From positions 6,260,005-6,324,004 of the forward strand of contig CM030936.1 in assembly GCA_018136815.1 (NCBI GenBank): 64,000 nucleotides of DNA. Reading direction: 5' to 3'. The notes below the pieces were generated by a model. The model saw only the letters and a list, made by a program, of their open reading frames with translations. It was not told the DNA's origin and ran no database searches. Source of the DNA: Isochrysis galbana (Eukaryota > Haptophyta > Isochrysidales > Isochrysidaceae). The position numbers were made by a program, and so were the translations under genes. Numbering within the stretch: the first letter of the stretch is position 1; each line of letters starts with the position of its first letter. This document shows positions 37,788-47,814 of this stretch, in pieces.

Positions 37788-38352
37788 ACCATCTATGGTT
37801 AGGCTCCGCCGTCGGCCCCACCATAGACGCGTGGCCAAGCGGCCGCTGGAGCTTGAGGACTAGTCCTGCCTCCCTCAATGTCAATAGCAACGGGGCGGCG
37901 GTGTGGGTGCAACGCGAGAGCCTGTGGATTTCTCTTTCCGAACCATCTGCTAATTCCCTGGATGACGCGCGTGCGCTCGACGTTTTGCTCCGCATCTCGA
38001 GTGCGGCTTGCGACTTGTGGAAGGCAAGATGCAGTGGTTCATGTCCTAATTGGCTACGTGTATACCTCGCCCCATGGTGCCACAGGCTAGCCCGACTTGG
38101 TCGATGACATTGAGATACTTAGCGCGACTCATGGCGTTGTGCCTCGTGGATGAGAAGTTCTTGCACGATGAAAAAGTACTACTAGTTGCTTTCACTGTTA
38201 ACAAGGTCTCAGAGCGTGAATGAAAAACTTGGCATAAATTTCATCCGCCTCACCCAATGGCCAAGCTCTCTCTACGCGCTGAATGCGATCCTGTTCGTCT
38301 CAGGACATCAACACAGCCAGACCCCATGGGCTACCGCTCATTATCTAATTTA
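37788..38352. other. Intergenic, nothing recognised
   Basis: This is 3' flank of the ADP-ribosyltransferase gene. No domain or repeat match was noticed. Confidence 0.4.
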
Positions 38353-38471
38353 ATTTTTAACAAATTTTTATGGGTCGCGGCGCGGCAAAGGAACGGGACT
38401 AGCGCTCACTCAAGACAGGACACCCTGCCGCGGCAAGCGCAAGCACCCTTCCCCCCTTATGCCACCCAGAT
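38353..38471 (-). mobile_element. 5'-truncated copy of the element C tail
   Basis: About 119 bp match the 3' end of element C (27607-27724), apparently without a mismatch, from ATTTTTAACAAATTTTTATG to ATGCCACCCAG. It lies in the same orientation, with only the terminal 3' portion present. The right border joins directly to a plus-strand RT fragment. Confidence 0.8.
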
Positions 38472-38952
38472 GAACAAAGACGAACTAGGTTCGACGCAAG
38501 AAGGCAGGAGGTGGATAACCCATCCGACTTACCCGAGGGTGGGTCATTCCGAAGGAGCTCCGACGCTAGGGATCGGCTTGATGCCGATGAAGGAACACAT
38601 CAAGGCCCTACAGGCGATTTGGATTATCCGATACCTTACGCCCTCAAAGGCGGACTGGAAAATAGCGCTCGACCAATGGTTCAATAGGACCCCGCTCGGG
38701 AGGGGCGCCGTTCTTTCAAGAATCAATGTACATCGACTTACAGATAGCATCGGAGGGAACAACTCCTTGCCAAACTTTTGGAAAGCGGCGCTAACAAACT
38801 TTCGCAACCTAAAGCTAGAAAAGAACGTCGTGACACACGAAGGAGCGCGGGGCGCCCCCATATGGCACGATCCGTACCTCAAACCCCCGGTTCTTCATCA
38901 TTCACACAAGGCAAAGTGGGAGGCCTTACAAACGGTGGGAGACGTGGTTAGT
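38472..38952 (+). mobile_element. LINE-like RT fragment, segment ahead of the zinc knuckle
   Basis: The open frame contains GIGLMPMKEHIKALQAIWII, RYLTPSKADWKIALDQWF, then NNSLPNFWKAALTNFRNLKL and APIWHDPYLK. The layout (HIKALQA-W--RYL, W--AL--WF, FW--AL--F, P-WH-P) is that of the region following the reverse-transcriptase palm in non-LTR retrotransposons. The frame loses similarity around VGDVVSL. There is no start or end of its own; the fragment was interrupted or truncated on both sides. Confidence 0.62.
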
Positions 38953-39489
38953 CTTCCGTTTGGTTGTGTTTCTCTAGGGCCCAAAGGGCTCAGTGTGCTT
39001 TCAGCGCTATCGCTTCCTCTCGAGGATTTTGAGTGGGGTGTATTTTGTGTTGGCCCATTTTCGTGTTTGTGTTCGCTGTGGTGGACCTCTGAGGCCGGCG
39101 TCATGCTCGTCGCCCTGGCGCCCGAGACGCGGCCTTCTGCCCGTCCTTCGTCGTCGCTCCCGGCACACCGCCTGTGCGTGACTGAACGCTTTCCCATCCG
39201 TACAGATCATTTGTGGGGGTGATGGCGATTGAACGCTTTTCTTTTCATCTACATCTGTGGGTGATGGTGATTGAACGCTTCTCGCCTTCTGTGTGTTGAA
39301 ATGGCGTCGAAAATGTGCATATTTCTCATTAGATTCTGTGTAATATACCCATTACCAGTAGCATACCCTAAGATCTCGTGATAAAACCTCAATCTTGCCT
39401 TGGTGAATTTTCACCCTTAGAAGTTAGCAAATAAATAGGCCCTGTGCCCTGTTTGACCGCCAACTAACCACTAATACTACTAATACGAC
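38953..39489. other. Intergenic, nothing recognised
   Basis: The sequence continues an open frame without recognisable similarity. A short near-repeat (GATGG(C/T)GATTGAACGCTT) occurs near 39221 and 39256. Confidence 0.35.
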
Positions 39490-39860
39490 TAGGGACTAGA
39501 AAAAAACTGGGATATAGAACATATCATCAAGCACGAAATCGAAGAACACGAGAACGACCAAGGATAACCCCCGGGCGCGCAGGCGAAGCGCCCCGCAACC
39601 ACGGACTCCCTTGGGGGAAGCCGAAAGGCTGGGCCCCCCACAACACACAACACGGCGTAACAACACACGCCGCCTCACAACCATGACCCCAAAAAAAGGC
39701 CTGCCCCCCCCTCCCCCGACGCTAGGCCGAAAGTGGTGTACATGTGTACATGGGCCGACCCCCCGAAACCGAACAAAAAGGAACGAGGGGGGGGGGGGGG
39801 GGAAGGGGAGTGAGGTAGGGGAGAAGGCGTTGTCTAGCGGGGCCCCGGATGACCCCGGAT
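39490..39860 (+). mobile_element. Retroposon 3'-UTR-like fragment, tail missing
   Basis: The block CGAAACCGAACAAAAAGG followed by AACGAGGGGGG matches the 3' regions of the copies at about 29625-29660 and 63150-63185. The closing hairpin and T-tail are absent. The 5' limit is arbitrary. Confidence 0.5.
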
Positions 39861-40706
39861 GGGACAACAGGTACAAGGTCAACAGGTTTTGGGGGCCTCT
39901 TCGTATTAACTATTAAGAGGACATGTTAACAGGTCGCAATAGGTCCGTAACAGGTCAAAATAAAACTCATTTTAATAATATTTTAGATCTATCAGTATGA
40001 TTTATAATATGAATACGATTGGTTTCCGACTTCTGAGCTTAGTTACTAGGGAGAGGAAGGGATCTGAGATGATCTGGGCGTGGCTACGATAGCGGTACCT
40101 ATTGCCACGCGCGAGGCGAGAATATTAGAAGGGTTTTTTTTTACCTATTACCTATTATCAGGTAACAGGTCTGGTAGACCTCTTGACCTCTTAATAGAAC
40201 CTATTAGAAGCCTATTGTCCCATCTGGGCGGATGACGGATGAGGGTGAGGGCGAGGAGCGCTTAGCAGCGTAGCAGGCATCTTCAAGAATTTTTTTGACT
40301 AAGGCCATCGATCTGCGCTCATGGTCTCGTCGAGCACTCAGGGACCCTCGGGCACCGCGCAGCGGCGCTACTCGCCGTGCTCGCCTCGCCGCAACAGAAC
40401 GCTCGCACGTTTGGCCCTCCTCGCTAACACCATGCGCACACAAAAGGAAAAGGCCTTCCGACTAACATCTAAAGGCATTTTCTTAAGTTTCATCGTCGCC
40501 GCATGCTGGCGATGTCGAGCCAATTTAATCACCTTAAGCAAAAGCACGCATGATGCGCACACATAAAGTGCAACTACAAGATTTCCGCATCTCAAATAGC
40601 TTTTGCGATGCGACCACATAGATGGCCACAGGTCGGACTCACTTCCTCTGTATGTCTCCCAACCGTTTTGTGGATAAGCTTTTGGTGGGCACAGCGACCT
40701 CGCGAT
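39861..40706. other. Intergenic, AT-richer than its surroundings
   Basis: Repeated ACAGGT/TTAACAGGT words occur at 39868-39955 and 40150-40170. Nothing coding was recognised. Confidence 0.35.
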
Positions 40707-41540
40707 CTACTGCGTCTTCTTTAAAGGCTGCGGCTGCCGCAAGTAGGCGACCGCAAAATAGGTGAGCTGGCAGATAGGGATCATGCTGTCGTAGAGCACA
40801 TGGCCACCCAAATCGCGGTAGCCATGGTCGCAAGCGGACGCCTCGAGCCACGATACGAAGCCGATGGGAAGGTTGATTATCAGCGCAGCAAGGTCATAAT
40901 AAAGGTCTTTCTTCTCCGCAGGCACGACCATGCGATAGCCGACCGCGACGCACAGTAGGGCAGTCTGCACATATGTGAAGCCGTGAGCAGGCGGTACGAG
41001 GAGCGAGAGGATGACCGCATGCAGGAGTGAGTGGGCGACGGCGTGCTTCTTGGGCAGAATTCCCCGCCAGAGAGCGTAGAAAAAAAGGAAGACCAAGCTG
41101 ATACCGACGACCCGCTTCTCGATAGGAGTAGGCAGCAAGATCTGAGGCAAGCTCTTGTCTGCCTGCGGCTGCTGTGCATCACCCAGCGAAGAAAACAGAT
41201 GCGCCAGCCCATGTGCGAAGACTCCTCCGGCGGCCGACTCGATCTGTTCGAATCCGGGCATCGAAGAGAATCGTCTGCCTAGCGCCCAAAGAAGCAGCGC
41301 GGCGGCAGTGTCCACGTAGAAGCAGAGGGCGTGGGAGGAGAGAAACTTTTGGCCATGGTTGGAGATGCAGAAGCCTTGAGAGAGGAACTGGGGTGAGAAG
41401 AAGGGAGGTGTGAGTGCGAAAGAGTGTGCGAGGACGGCCGTGACGAAGAGGAGCGAGTTGAGCAGCACCAAAGAATTGGCGACGTCGCCCACGCGCAGCC
41501 CGAGCACGCGAGTTGGGGAGGGATCCGACATCGTCATCAT
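40707..41540 (-). CDS. Polytopic membrane protein of unknown function, intronless
   Basis: A 277-residue frame beginning MMTMSDPSPTRVLG. About seven hydrophobic segments are visible, including ANSLVLLNSLLFVTAVLAHS, ALCFYVDTAAALLLWAL, VVGISLVFLFFYALW, AVAHSLLHAVILSLLVPP, YVQTALLCVAVGYRMV, DLAALIINLPIGFVSWLEAS and SMIPICQLTYFAVAYL. Histidines sit near membrane borders (FAHGLAHLF, AHSLLHAV, GGHVLYDS). The segment WLEASACDHGYRDLGGHVLY faintly recalls the end of CREST/alkaline-ceramidase proteins, but the expected HxxxH pair there is HxxxD. This resemblance is weak and I assign no function. The start lies just before a GA/CT-rich leader. Confidence 0.72.
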   Translation of the reverse strand: MMTMSDPSPTRVLGLRVGDVANSLVLLNSLLFVTAVLAHSFALTPPFFSPQFLSQGFCISNHGQKFLSSHALCFYVDTAAALLLWALGRRFSSMPGFEQIESAAGGVFAHGLAHLFSSLGDAQQPQADKSLPQILLPTPIEKRVVGISLVFLFFYALWRGILPKKHAVAHSLLHAVILSLLVPPAHGFTYVQTALLCVAVGYRMVVPAEKKDLYYDLAALIINLPIGFVSWLEASACDHGYRDLGGHVLYDSMIPICQLTYFAVAYLRQPQPLKKTQ

Positions 41541-41667
41541 CAGGAGGGGAGAGAGGGAGAGAGACAGGAAAGGCGTAAAAGAAGAGGGGAAGAGAGGGAG
41601 AACAAGAGAAGGGGTGGGAGGTTCGAAGAAGACTTGAAGAGAGAATCAAAATAGAAGGCAGCGGGGA

Positions 41668-41770
41668 AGAGAAGAAGAAGAAGAAGAAGAAGAAGAAGAA
41701 GAAGAAGAAGAAGAAGAAGAAGAAGAAGAAGAAGAAGAAGAAGAAGAAGAGAGAGAGGGAGGGAGGGAGG
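41668..41770 (+). repeat. (GAA)n microsatellite
   Basis: About 27 uninterrupted GAA/AAG triplets followed by GAGAGGGAGG units, about 130 bp beyond the start codon of the gene at 40707-41540. Confidence 0.95.
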
Positions 41771-41936
41771 GGGAGAGAGAGGAGGTGATCCTTTTCCGGG
41801 ATCCTACTCGTATCTGAAGTGAAGCACTACTTGTAGAAAGTAGAGATCGCCACACGCGGGGGGAAAAGAAAAGTGTAAGAGAGAATAAAAATACGAGAGA
41901 GAACGAGTTGATGATCGAGGGAGAGAGGAAGCACGT

Positions 41937-42130
41937 CAGAGTTTTATTGTTGTGTTAGTATAACCTTAGTGTTGAGGGACCGTAGCCCGTACAAGCCCTT
42001 CGACGGCAACGGGCCCCTACCCCGCGATGGGGGTGTACGCGGTTGGCGCATGGCTCGTCCGGTGTATGTGGCTATGTGGCTAGGAATGCTAGCTAACAAG
42101 ATGTCATACGACGCTATAAGTTCTAACGTC
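41937..42130 (+). repeat. Dispersed 180-bp repeat, copy 2
   Basis: Near-identical to 3188-3367, with short insertions (a GTACAAGCCC region and an extra TATGTGGC unit). It lies about 400 bp beyond the start codon of a minus-strand gene, as copy 1 does. Confidence 0.85.
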
Positions 42131-42412
42131 TAACGTGGTCCGTGGTACCCCCGCCGAGAGGTCACGAGGTCACCGCAATACCGCAATCTCCCTGACACCA
42201 GCGCCAGCGCGCGCGTCGACGCTCAAGGGTGCAACACATCGTCGAATGGACTCGACGAATCCGATAAAAATCTTTCCTTCGAGTTTGTGGCTGCCGAGTG
42301 CGCGAGTGCGCCACGCGTTCCCACAACTGGTGGGACCTGGACAATATGGTCAGTCTATACAAATTCTTCAGTGGTGGCCAATGCCAGATCCGCAAGCATT
42401 ATTATTCACCAG
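42131..42412. other. Intergenic, nothing recognised
   Basis: Unassigned sequence between the dispersed repeat and a retroposon tail. Confidence 0.35.
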
Positions 42413-42468
42413 TTCAAATTAAATTTTTAACAAATTTTTATGGGTCGCGGCGCGGCAAAGGAACGGAA
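42413..42468 (-). mobile_element. Short tail copy of element C
   Basis: About 50 bp match the 3' terminus of element C (AAATTTTTAACAAATTTTTA, GGGTCGCGGCGCGGCAAAGG). The fragment is bracketed by CACCAGTTC on the left and GAACTGGTG on the right, an inverted 9-bp pair. Confidence 0.65.
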
Positions 42469-44224
42469 CTGGTGCTGAGGGAAAGGACGCGATCTCGCTC
42501 CGAGATTGGCCTCGCGCCCTCCCACGCTGCCCCGCCGTGCCCTCGGTCCCTCGCCCCCCCCCCCGCGGCAGGTTCTTTCCCTCGGCGTGCCGTCCGTCGC
42601 CTCCGGCCCTCTTCTCTTACCTTCTCTCGATGTCATCAAAAGTTCCATGACCGTCTGTTGTCTTCTCTCGTCTATCGGTCATATCTACGGGAACGTACGG
42701 GAATCCCTTTCCGGTCCCTCCCCCCGCGGTCGCCGAATTTCCCCCCCGCGGTCGCCGAATTTCCCCCCGCGGCCGCCGAATAGTTCCCCCCGCGTGGAGC
42801 TCTCTTGTTTTCTGTCCGCACGAAAATCGCCTTGCAAAACCACTGACTTAACCCCCCCCGGAGCAAGTGTAACAGGGCCAGTCGTGTAATAGTTGGGCGT
42901 TAGCCACACCGCCTAAACCCTCAGGTAAAACTCTCGTAAAAGAGAGAAGAGAGGGGACTATTATGCTGAATCCTGCGGTCTTGCGGACTGCCGTGCCGAC
43001 CGCCGATTCTTCACCTAACCGTCCGGACGGGTGTGGCTGCCCTTTCGTTTAGCTGTTTCGTCTTTGCTCCTCCCTTGCGTGGTTTTGTTTCGCTCATTCA
43101 TTGTTCTCTCGCATGGAAGCTCGATTCTAGCAAGGGGGTGTCGCATCCGCGATCGACCTTTTTGTTTTAGAAGTTGTTTTGCGTTCCCTCCTCGCAGGCT
43201 AGCCACGAGTCACCGTCGCAGTGTCCTACATTCGTCCATTCGCCCTTGTTGCCCTCGCCTCCTTTATCGCCTCCTTTGTCGCCTGCTTGCCCCTCACCTG
43301 GCTCACCTCCTTGCGCGCTCCTCGCGTTTTAGGCTAAGTCGCGCGATCAGGTATCGCCGGTGCAAGGAACCGCCCCCATGTGTGACCCTGATTCCCCCTC
43401 AGGTGTTGGCCGTTGGATTATATCGTGGCGCTATTTTACTTCGGTCTTCATCAAATCACTTAAGGGTTTTCGAAAGATTCCCTCCTTATTCCTGTGCGTA
43501 ACTGTCGCCCCGTCGGATCGTCCGTCGCCCCGTCGCTCTCTTGTCGGCATTCTCTTCCTTGTTCGATCTGCCAGCGGGTTCCTGTGCGTTCCGTGATAGG
43601 GATACGTTAGTGTGGAGAGTGTTGACGTGAGTGTAGGTCATCTCGTCGGTCCATCGGCCCCTAGCCGTCTGTCGGCTGTCGTTCTTCGTTCGTCGCTCTT
43701 GTTCTCGTTCTCGTTCCCGTTCTCGTCCCTCGTTCTCAATACTACCTCAATACCAAACCTCTCCAATCCCCCAGCCCCAACCTATCCATCCCGATCCGCC
43801 CAGCCATGTCCGCTCCGTCGTCGCGCTCGCCCTCGCCCAAGCCCGTCCTCCCGCCTTTCTCTGCTGAGGAGGTGGTCCAGCCCGTCATTGGCCACTCCCC
43901 AACTTCCGCCGCGCCTCTCGCCGCTTCCCTTCCGTTCCCTCCGTTCCCATCCGAGGCAGTGGTAACCTCGGATCCGTCAGTATCCCGATAAAAGTAAGAA
44001 CACAAGAGAAGCCACAGTCTCCCGCCCCCTTCTCTCCGACTCCCGGCCGAAGCAGCGCGCACGGCCTCCCTGGAACCGGCTTCTCCGCTAAAGAGGGAAC
44101 TGGGGAAGGGGAAGGGGGTTGATAGGGGTTAGGGTTGGGTAGTAGGGAGGTTCAATAGCACGCTGCCTCACGCCGCACATGTAGCGGGAATTTTTAAGAA
44201 GATTTTTTTTAGAGTAGGGAGACC
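42469..44224. other. Intergenic, pyrimidine-biased, no gene recognised
   Basis: Several frames are open, but all are Ser/Pro/Arg-rich without domains. A short triplication of CCGCGGTCGCCGAATTTCCC-like units is present at 42724-42782. A two-unit TTAGGG-like motif near 44127 is not a telomere. Confidence 0.4.
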
Positions 44225-44279
44225 ATTCCCGGACAGTAGTAGGTGTGTAGCCCAGAATCTTCAGATGTTTTTTTTTTAC
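44225..44279 (+). mobile_element. Retroposon 3' terminus, type I tail
   Basis: TAGTAGGTGTGTAGCCCAGA followed by ATCTTCAGATG and a T run. It matches 29740-29774 and 63257-63301, after which the three flanks diverge, so this is the true 3' end of the family. In the other two copies the last bases fold as CTGAA/TTCAG. Confidence 0.7.
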
Positions 44280-44465
44280 AACCAAGTGTGTCACTCGCAG
44301 ACGCAGGTGAAGGCGCGGGTGAAGATATCCCCGCAGGCCTTGCAAAGACCTTGGCACCCTGGCAGAGCCCGGGGGCGGGCGTACGGGGCATCATGGCGCC
44401 CCAGCAACCAACTATAACTACATTTAAAATTGCATGTACGTACATACAACATACAACTCCTCGAA

Positions 44466-44588
44466 AAAGACGCGAAACTTGCGAAACTTATTGCGAAGCT
44501 TGGGTGGATTTAGTGCGAAACTTTGCAAAACTTTTGCGCGAAACTTGGGGAGGTCCGGCGCGAAACTCTTACCAGGCCCTAGAGGAAC
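44466..44588 (+). repeat. GCGAAACTT tract with shared end CTCTTACCAGGCCCTA
   Basis: Degenerate repeats of GCGAAACTT-like words end in GCGAAACTCTTACCAGG-CCCTAG. The same end sequence occurs in reverse orientation near 61465-61490, and related forms occur near 54945, 55815 and 56690. Confidence 0.6.
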
Positions 44589-45267
44589 CACCCATCCTCC
44601 TGGCACGCCTGATGGCTTGCCAGGAGGCCACTGCCCTACTGACCCACTCCCTTCCCCACAGGCTCGCCCCATTCGCCCATCCTGGCCCCTCGTGACCAGC
44701 CCATCGCTCCAACCCCCCCTCCCCCCCTGGTCGACAGGCAGACAGGTGCAGATTGGGGGCCCCAGAGGCTCAGGAGCGCCAGCGAGGGAGAGGCAGGGGA
44801 GACCAGGGCCCAGTCCCAGCCTCCTCTGCCCCCAGAGCTGGCCTCCATGAGCCTCCAGGGGTCGCCAGGGGCAGCTGCAGGCCTGCCGCAGGCGCGCCAT
44901 CGCGCGTGCCGCAGGAGAGGGGAGAGAGAGCGCGGAGAAGGGGGTGGGCGGAGCGAGAGCTCCGCTCACCGAAAAATAGGTAAGTCCCGCACCTGTTTAC
45001 AGGATAAGTCGGGGCTGAGATCGCCGCCCACTCGGAGACACAGGAGGAAGGGGGGGAATGATCAATGATCACCGGGGGGAGGCGCGGGCCACCGGACCAT
45101 ATCTAAGCCCTTCACCCCTATCCCCCTAGTAGTGCACGGGGGGAGTCGCCTTATGGCGGGGGGAGAAGGGCCGGGGAAGTGGGGGTGTAGAAAGTTTCCT
45201 ACGTGAGTAGAAAGTAGAGGGTCCACGGCCGCGTGTGCGGTGAGACTATTAAAAGGTTTATTATTAG
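44589..45267 (+). mobile_element. Retroposon copy F, uninterrupted relative of element B
   Basis: From GGAACCACCCAT to the tail GCGGTGAGACTATTAAAAGG this segment matches element B throughout, in opposite orientation. It lacks the ~2 kb insertion: CAGGAGCGCCAGCGAGGG is continuous here. The 5' hairpin and start codon are missing; instead the copy adjoins the GCGAAACTT tract. No target-site duplication was found. Confidence 0.72.
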
Positions 45268-46118
45268 CCCTCACCCACTGTTTTTCACAGCTAAGGTTGG
45301 GGGGGGGTCATTTTTGAGATCACATCCTTTGTTTTGGTTCGGGGGGGATCGGGTTTCTCACGGTATGGTGCCGTGTTTTACGGTTCGCTTGGGGGGTCGC
45401 ATTTCCCCCCCCGTGTTCACGAGAATCGGGGGTCGGGGTCGAATTTGATTTAAGTCGCGGACTTGTATCTGTGATGCCCCCCCCGCGGCCTCGCGGCCCC
45501 CCGGCGGCTCCTCGCTCGCCTGCGGGGGAAGCTGTGAGAAGAAGTACTAAAAAAAGAAACCGAGGCGAAGCACCTGGTTCGGTGCCCCGGCAGTAAGGAG
45601 TTAAAGTACCTGCCTGCCTACTACTACAAAACTCATTCTCTTCTCTCGCCCTCCTCTCCCCCCATCCTACTCTCTCTCCCCCTCTCCCTCTCTCTCTCCT
45701 CTTCTCTCCCACGCTTCCTTTCTTCCTTCTCTTCTCCCCTCCTGTCTCCTTTCCTCCTTCTCTCTCTGTTTCCCTCTCTTTCCCACATTTTCCTCTTTGT
45801 CTCTCCTTCTTCTCGCCCTCTCTCCTTGTCCTCCCCCTCTCTCCCTCTCTCCCTCCCTTTCTCTCCTCTTCTCTTCTCTTCTCCCCATGCCTCTCTCCTT
45901 CTCTCCCCCTACCTCTCTCGGTCTCTCCCCCTCTCTCCCAGACTCTCTCCTCTCTCCTCCCCTCATCTCCCTCTCCCTCGCTCTCTTACTCTCCACTCTC
46001 CACCCCTCTCTATTTATCTTTCTACCCCTCTCTCTTCTTCCTTTCTCCCGCCTCTCCCCGCCCCCCCACTCTCTCCCTCCCTCCCTCACCCCTTCCCTCC
46101 CAACCCTCCCCCATCCCC
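45268..46118. repeat. Intergenic with long pyrimidine microsatellite before the next gene
   Basis: From about 45640 to 46110 the plus strand is nearly pure C/T (CTCTCC units), immediately upstream of the start codon at 46119. Frames on the opposite strand here are Arg/Glu/Gly low complexity and not genes. Confidence 0.8.
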
Positions 46119-47814
46119 ATGATCACCGCTCCACCGCCTTCCTCCCGCCCGCGCGGCTGCCTCCCTCTCTCTGCCGCCGCAATCCTCGCACTCGGCGCTC
46201 TCCTCGCTTCCTCCGCACGCCCGCACAGCCACTCCCTCCTCTGGACCATGGCAGAGGCACACACGGGCAGCGTGGAGAAGCCTTTCTCTTGCAACTGCTC
46301 GTGGACCGCAGACTTTGCGTGCCCAGGCGAGGCAGGACCTGCTCTGCGGGGCTACGCGCGCGACGACAGATCGCTCTGCTTCTACCACTGCTGCCCCAAG
46401 TCATGCGCCATGTGGGACCTCACGGGCCACTGCATCAAGAACAAGGAGCCGGGCGCAGTCGAGTATGAGGAGGCGCTCCACAGGGCCGACGGGTACAAGC
46501 TCACCAATATTGCTCTCGGCAACGACTGCGACGAGACGTGGGTGCTGTCCAAGATGGCGACGATGGTGACCAAGATGATACAGCACGCCATAGAGCACTT
46601 GAAGATGCCCATCCACGTCGACCACTTCCTGCCGCCCGACACGGACATGCATGTACGCACCTTCAATGGCGCACTGCTAGTGCTGGGCAACGTGACCGTC
46701 AACCGTATCACACCGTCGACGCTCAAGTATGGACTGTGCTACGACGACTACGAGTGGTGGGTGCAGCAGCCGTGGTATGTGCGCATGGCCAACGAACGTC
46801 CACCAGATCGAATGATGGTCATCTCCACCAACATCGAGTCGGAAGTGCACTTTGACTACGAGCTATATCAGGATCTTGTGGTCGGCAAGCTTCCGCTCGG
46901 CTCGGGCTCGGGAGACTTAGTCGTGCAGGGCTTTCTTGGGCTCGATGTTGATTTATCGATGCTTGGCCAGGCTGCGATCTCCGACTGTGATGGCAACTTT
47001 GGCTTCGCTGACTTGCGCGTGAAGATGGAGTCGGAGTGGATGATACGTGAATTAGGCGTTGACTCGGCGAAGGGCGCATTCACTCGCAAAATGCTCGAGG
47101 CCTTCATGCCTCTCATCGCAGAGCAGATGGATGCGATCATCTGCTGGGGAGATGGGCTAGCCAGGATAGAGTTGCACAATGACGGCACCGGCTCCCAAGG
47201 GGATTTCCGTGGCATCGTGCAAGAGATCAACTCGAATGTGAGAGCCGCAACCGCCCTCACCCACCCAGAGTCCTACCCTTCAGCACCATTGCGTCGCTTT
47301 CCCCCGATGTGGGTGAATCCGTGGAGCACGCACACTTGAACAACTCACTTGTCCCACGGCACCCCCGCCCCCCCCTCTCTCCTTGACCCCTGTCGCACCT
47401 ACGCGCTGCTCACACTTGCCGTGGTTCTGGGAGGCACCAGCAGCCGCACACCCATTTGCTTATGCGTGCCCCGGAGGCGGCCAACTTTTACGAATGCTGC
47501 CCCCCCCGCCCGGTCACTTGCAGCTTGAAGACCGTTTGGGAGTTGTCGAGGCGGTGCAGTCGGTACTTGAGACGGACCGCAAACGGTACGAGAAGGCCGT
47601 CCGCGACCAGAAGCGCTTGCAGGAGGTAGGGGTTAAGTCGGCGTTTGGTGAGCTCACTGCAATGAAGAGGTTCCGCAACGTCCGGTACCTCTCGCCGCCT
47701 TCACCACCGCCGCCCTCACCACTGCCGCCGCCTTTGCCGCCGGCACCACCATCAGGGCCGGGATGGTTCCATGACCTTTCGGGCTTCAATGGTGGCTGGT
47801 GGGGCGGTGAGTGA
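46119..47814 (+). CDS. Secreted Cys-rich protein with lipid-binding-like core and Pro-rich tail, two exons
   Basis: Exon 1 is 46119-47237 and exon 2 is 47434-47814, phase 0, giving about 499 residues. A signal or anchor segment (LPLSAAAILALGALLASSA) is followed by a cysteine cluster (CNCSWTADFACPGEAG, LCFYHCCPKSCAMWDLTGHC). The core contains AIEHLKMPIHVDHFLPPDTD, FNGALLVLGNVTVNRITPST, LVVGKLPLGSGSGDLVVQGF and CDGNFGFADLRVKMESEWMI. The amphipathic strand pattern and the sequence of a helix, a strand pair and VDLS-type repeats recall extracellular lipid-binding (TULIP/BPI-like) proteins, but that is a tentative fold guess. The second exon ends in a coiled segment (VVEAVQSVLETDRKRYEKAV) and a tail of about 25 prolines and serines. 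The first methionine follows a CT-rich leader. The acceptor at 47433 is the best in-frame choice but not certain. Confidence 0.68.

Noticed and set aside
38353-38420. Short frame ATGGGTCGCGGCGCGGC as a small gene
   Set aside because: It is the antisense of a retroposon tail, as shown by the target-site duplication of element C.
44120-44140. Telomere-like GGGTTAGGGTT
   Set aside because: Only about two units in a G-rich context; no array.
45667-46089. Arg/Glu/Gly-rich minus-strand frame
   Set aside because: It is entirely the reverse of a CT microsatellite.
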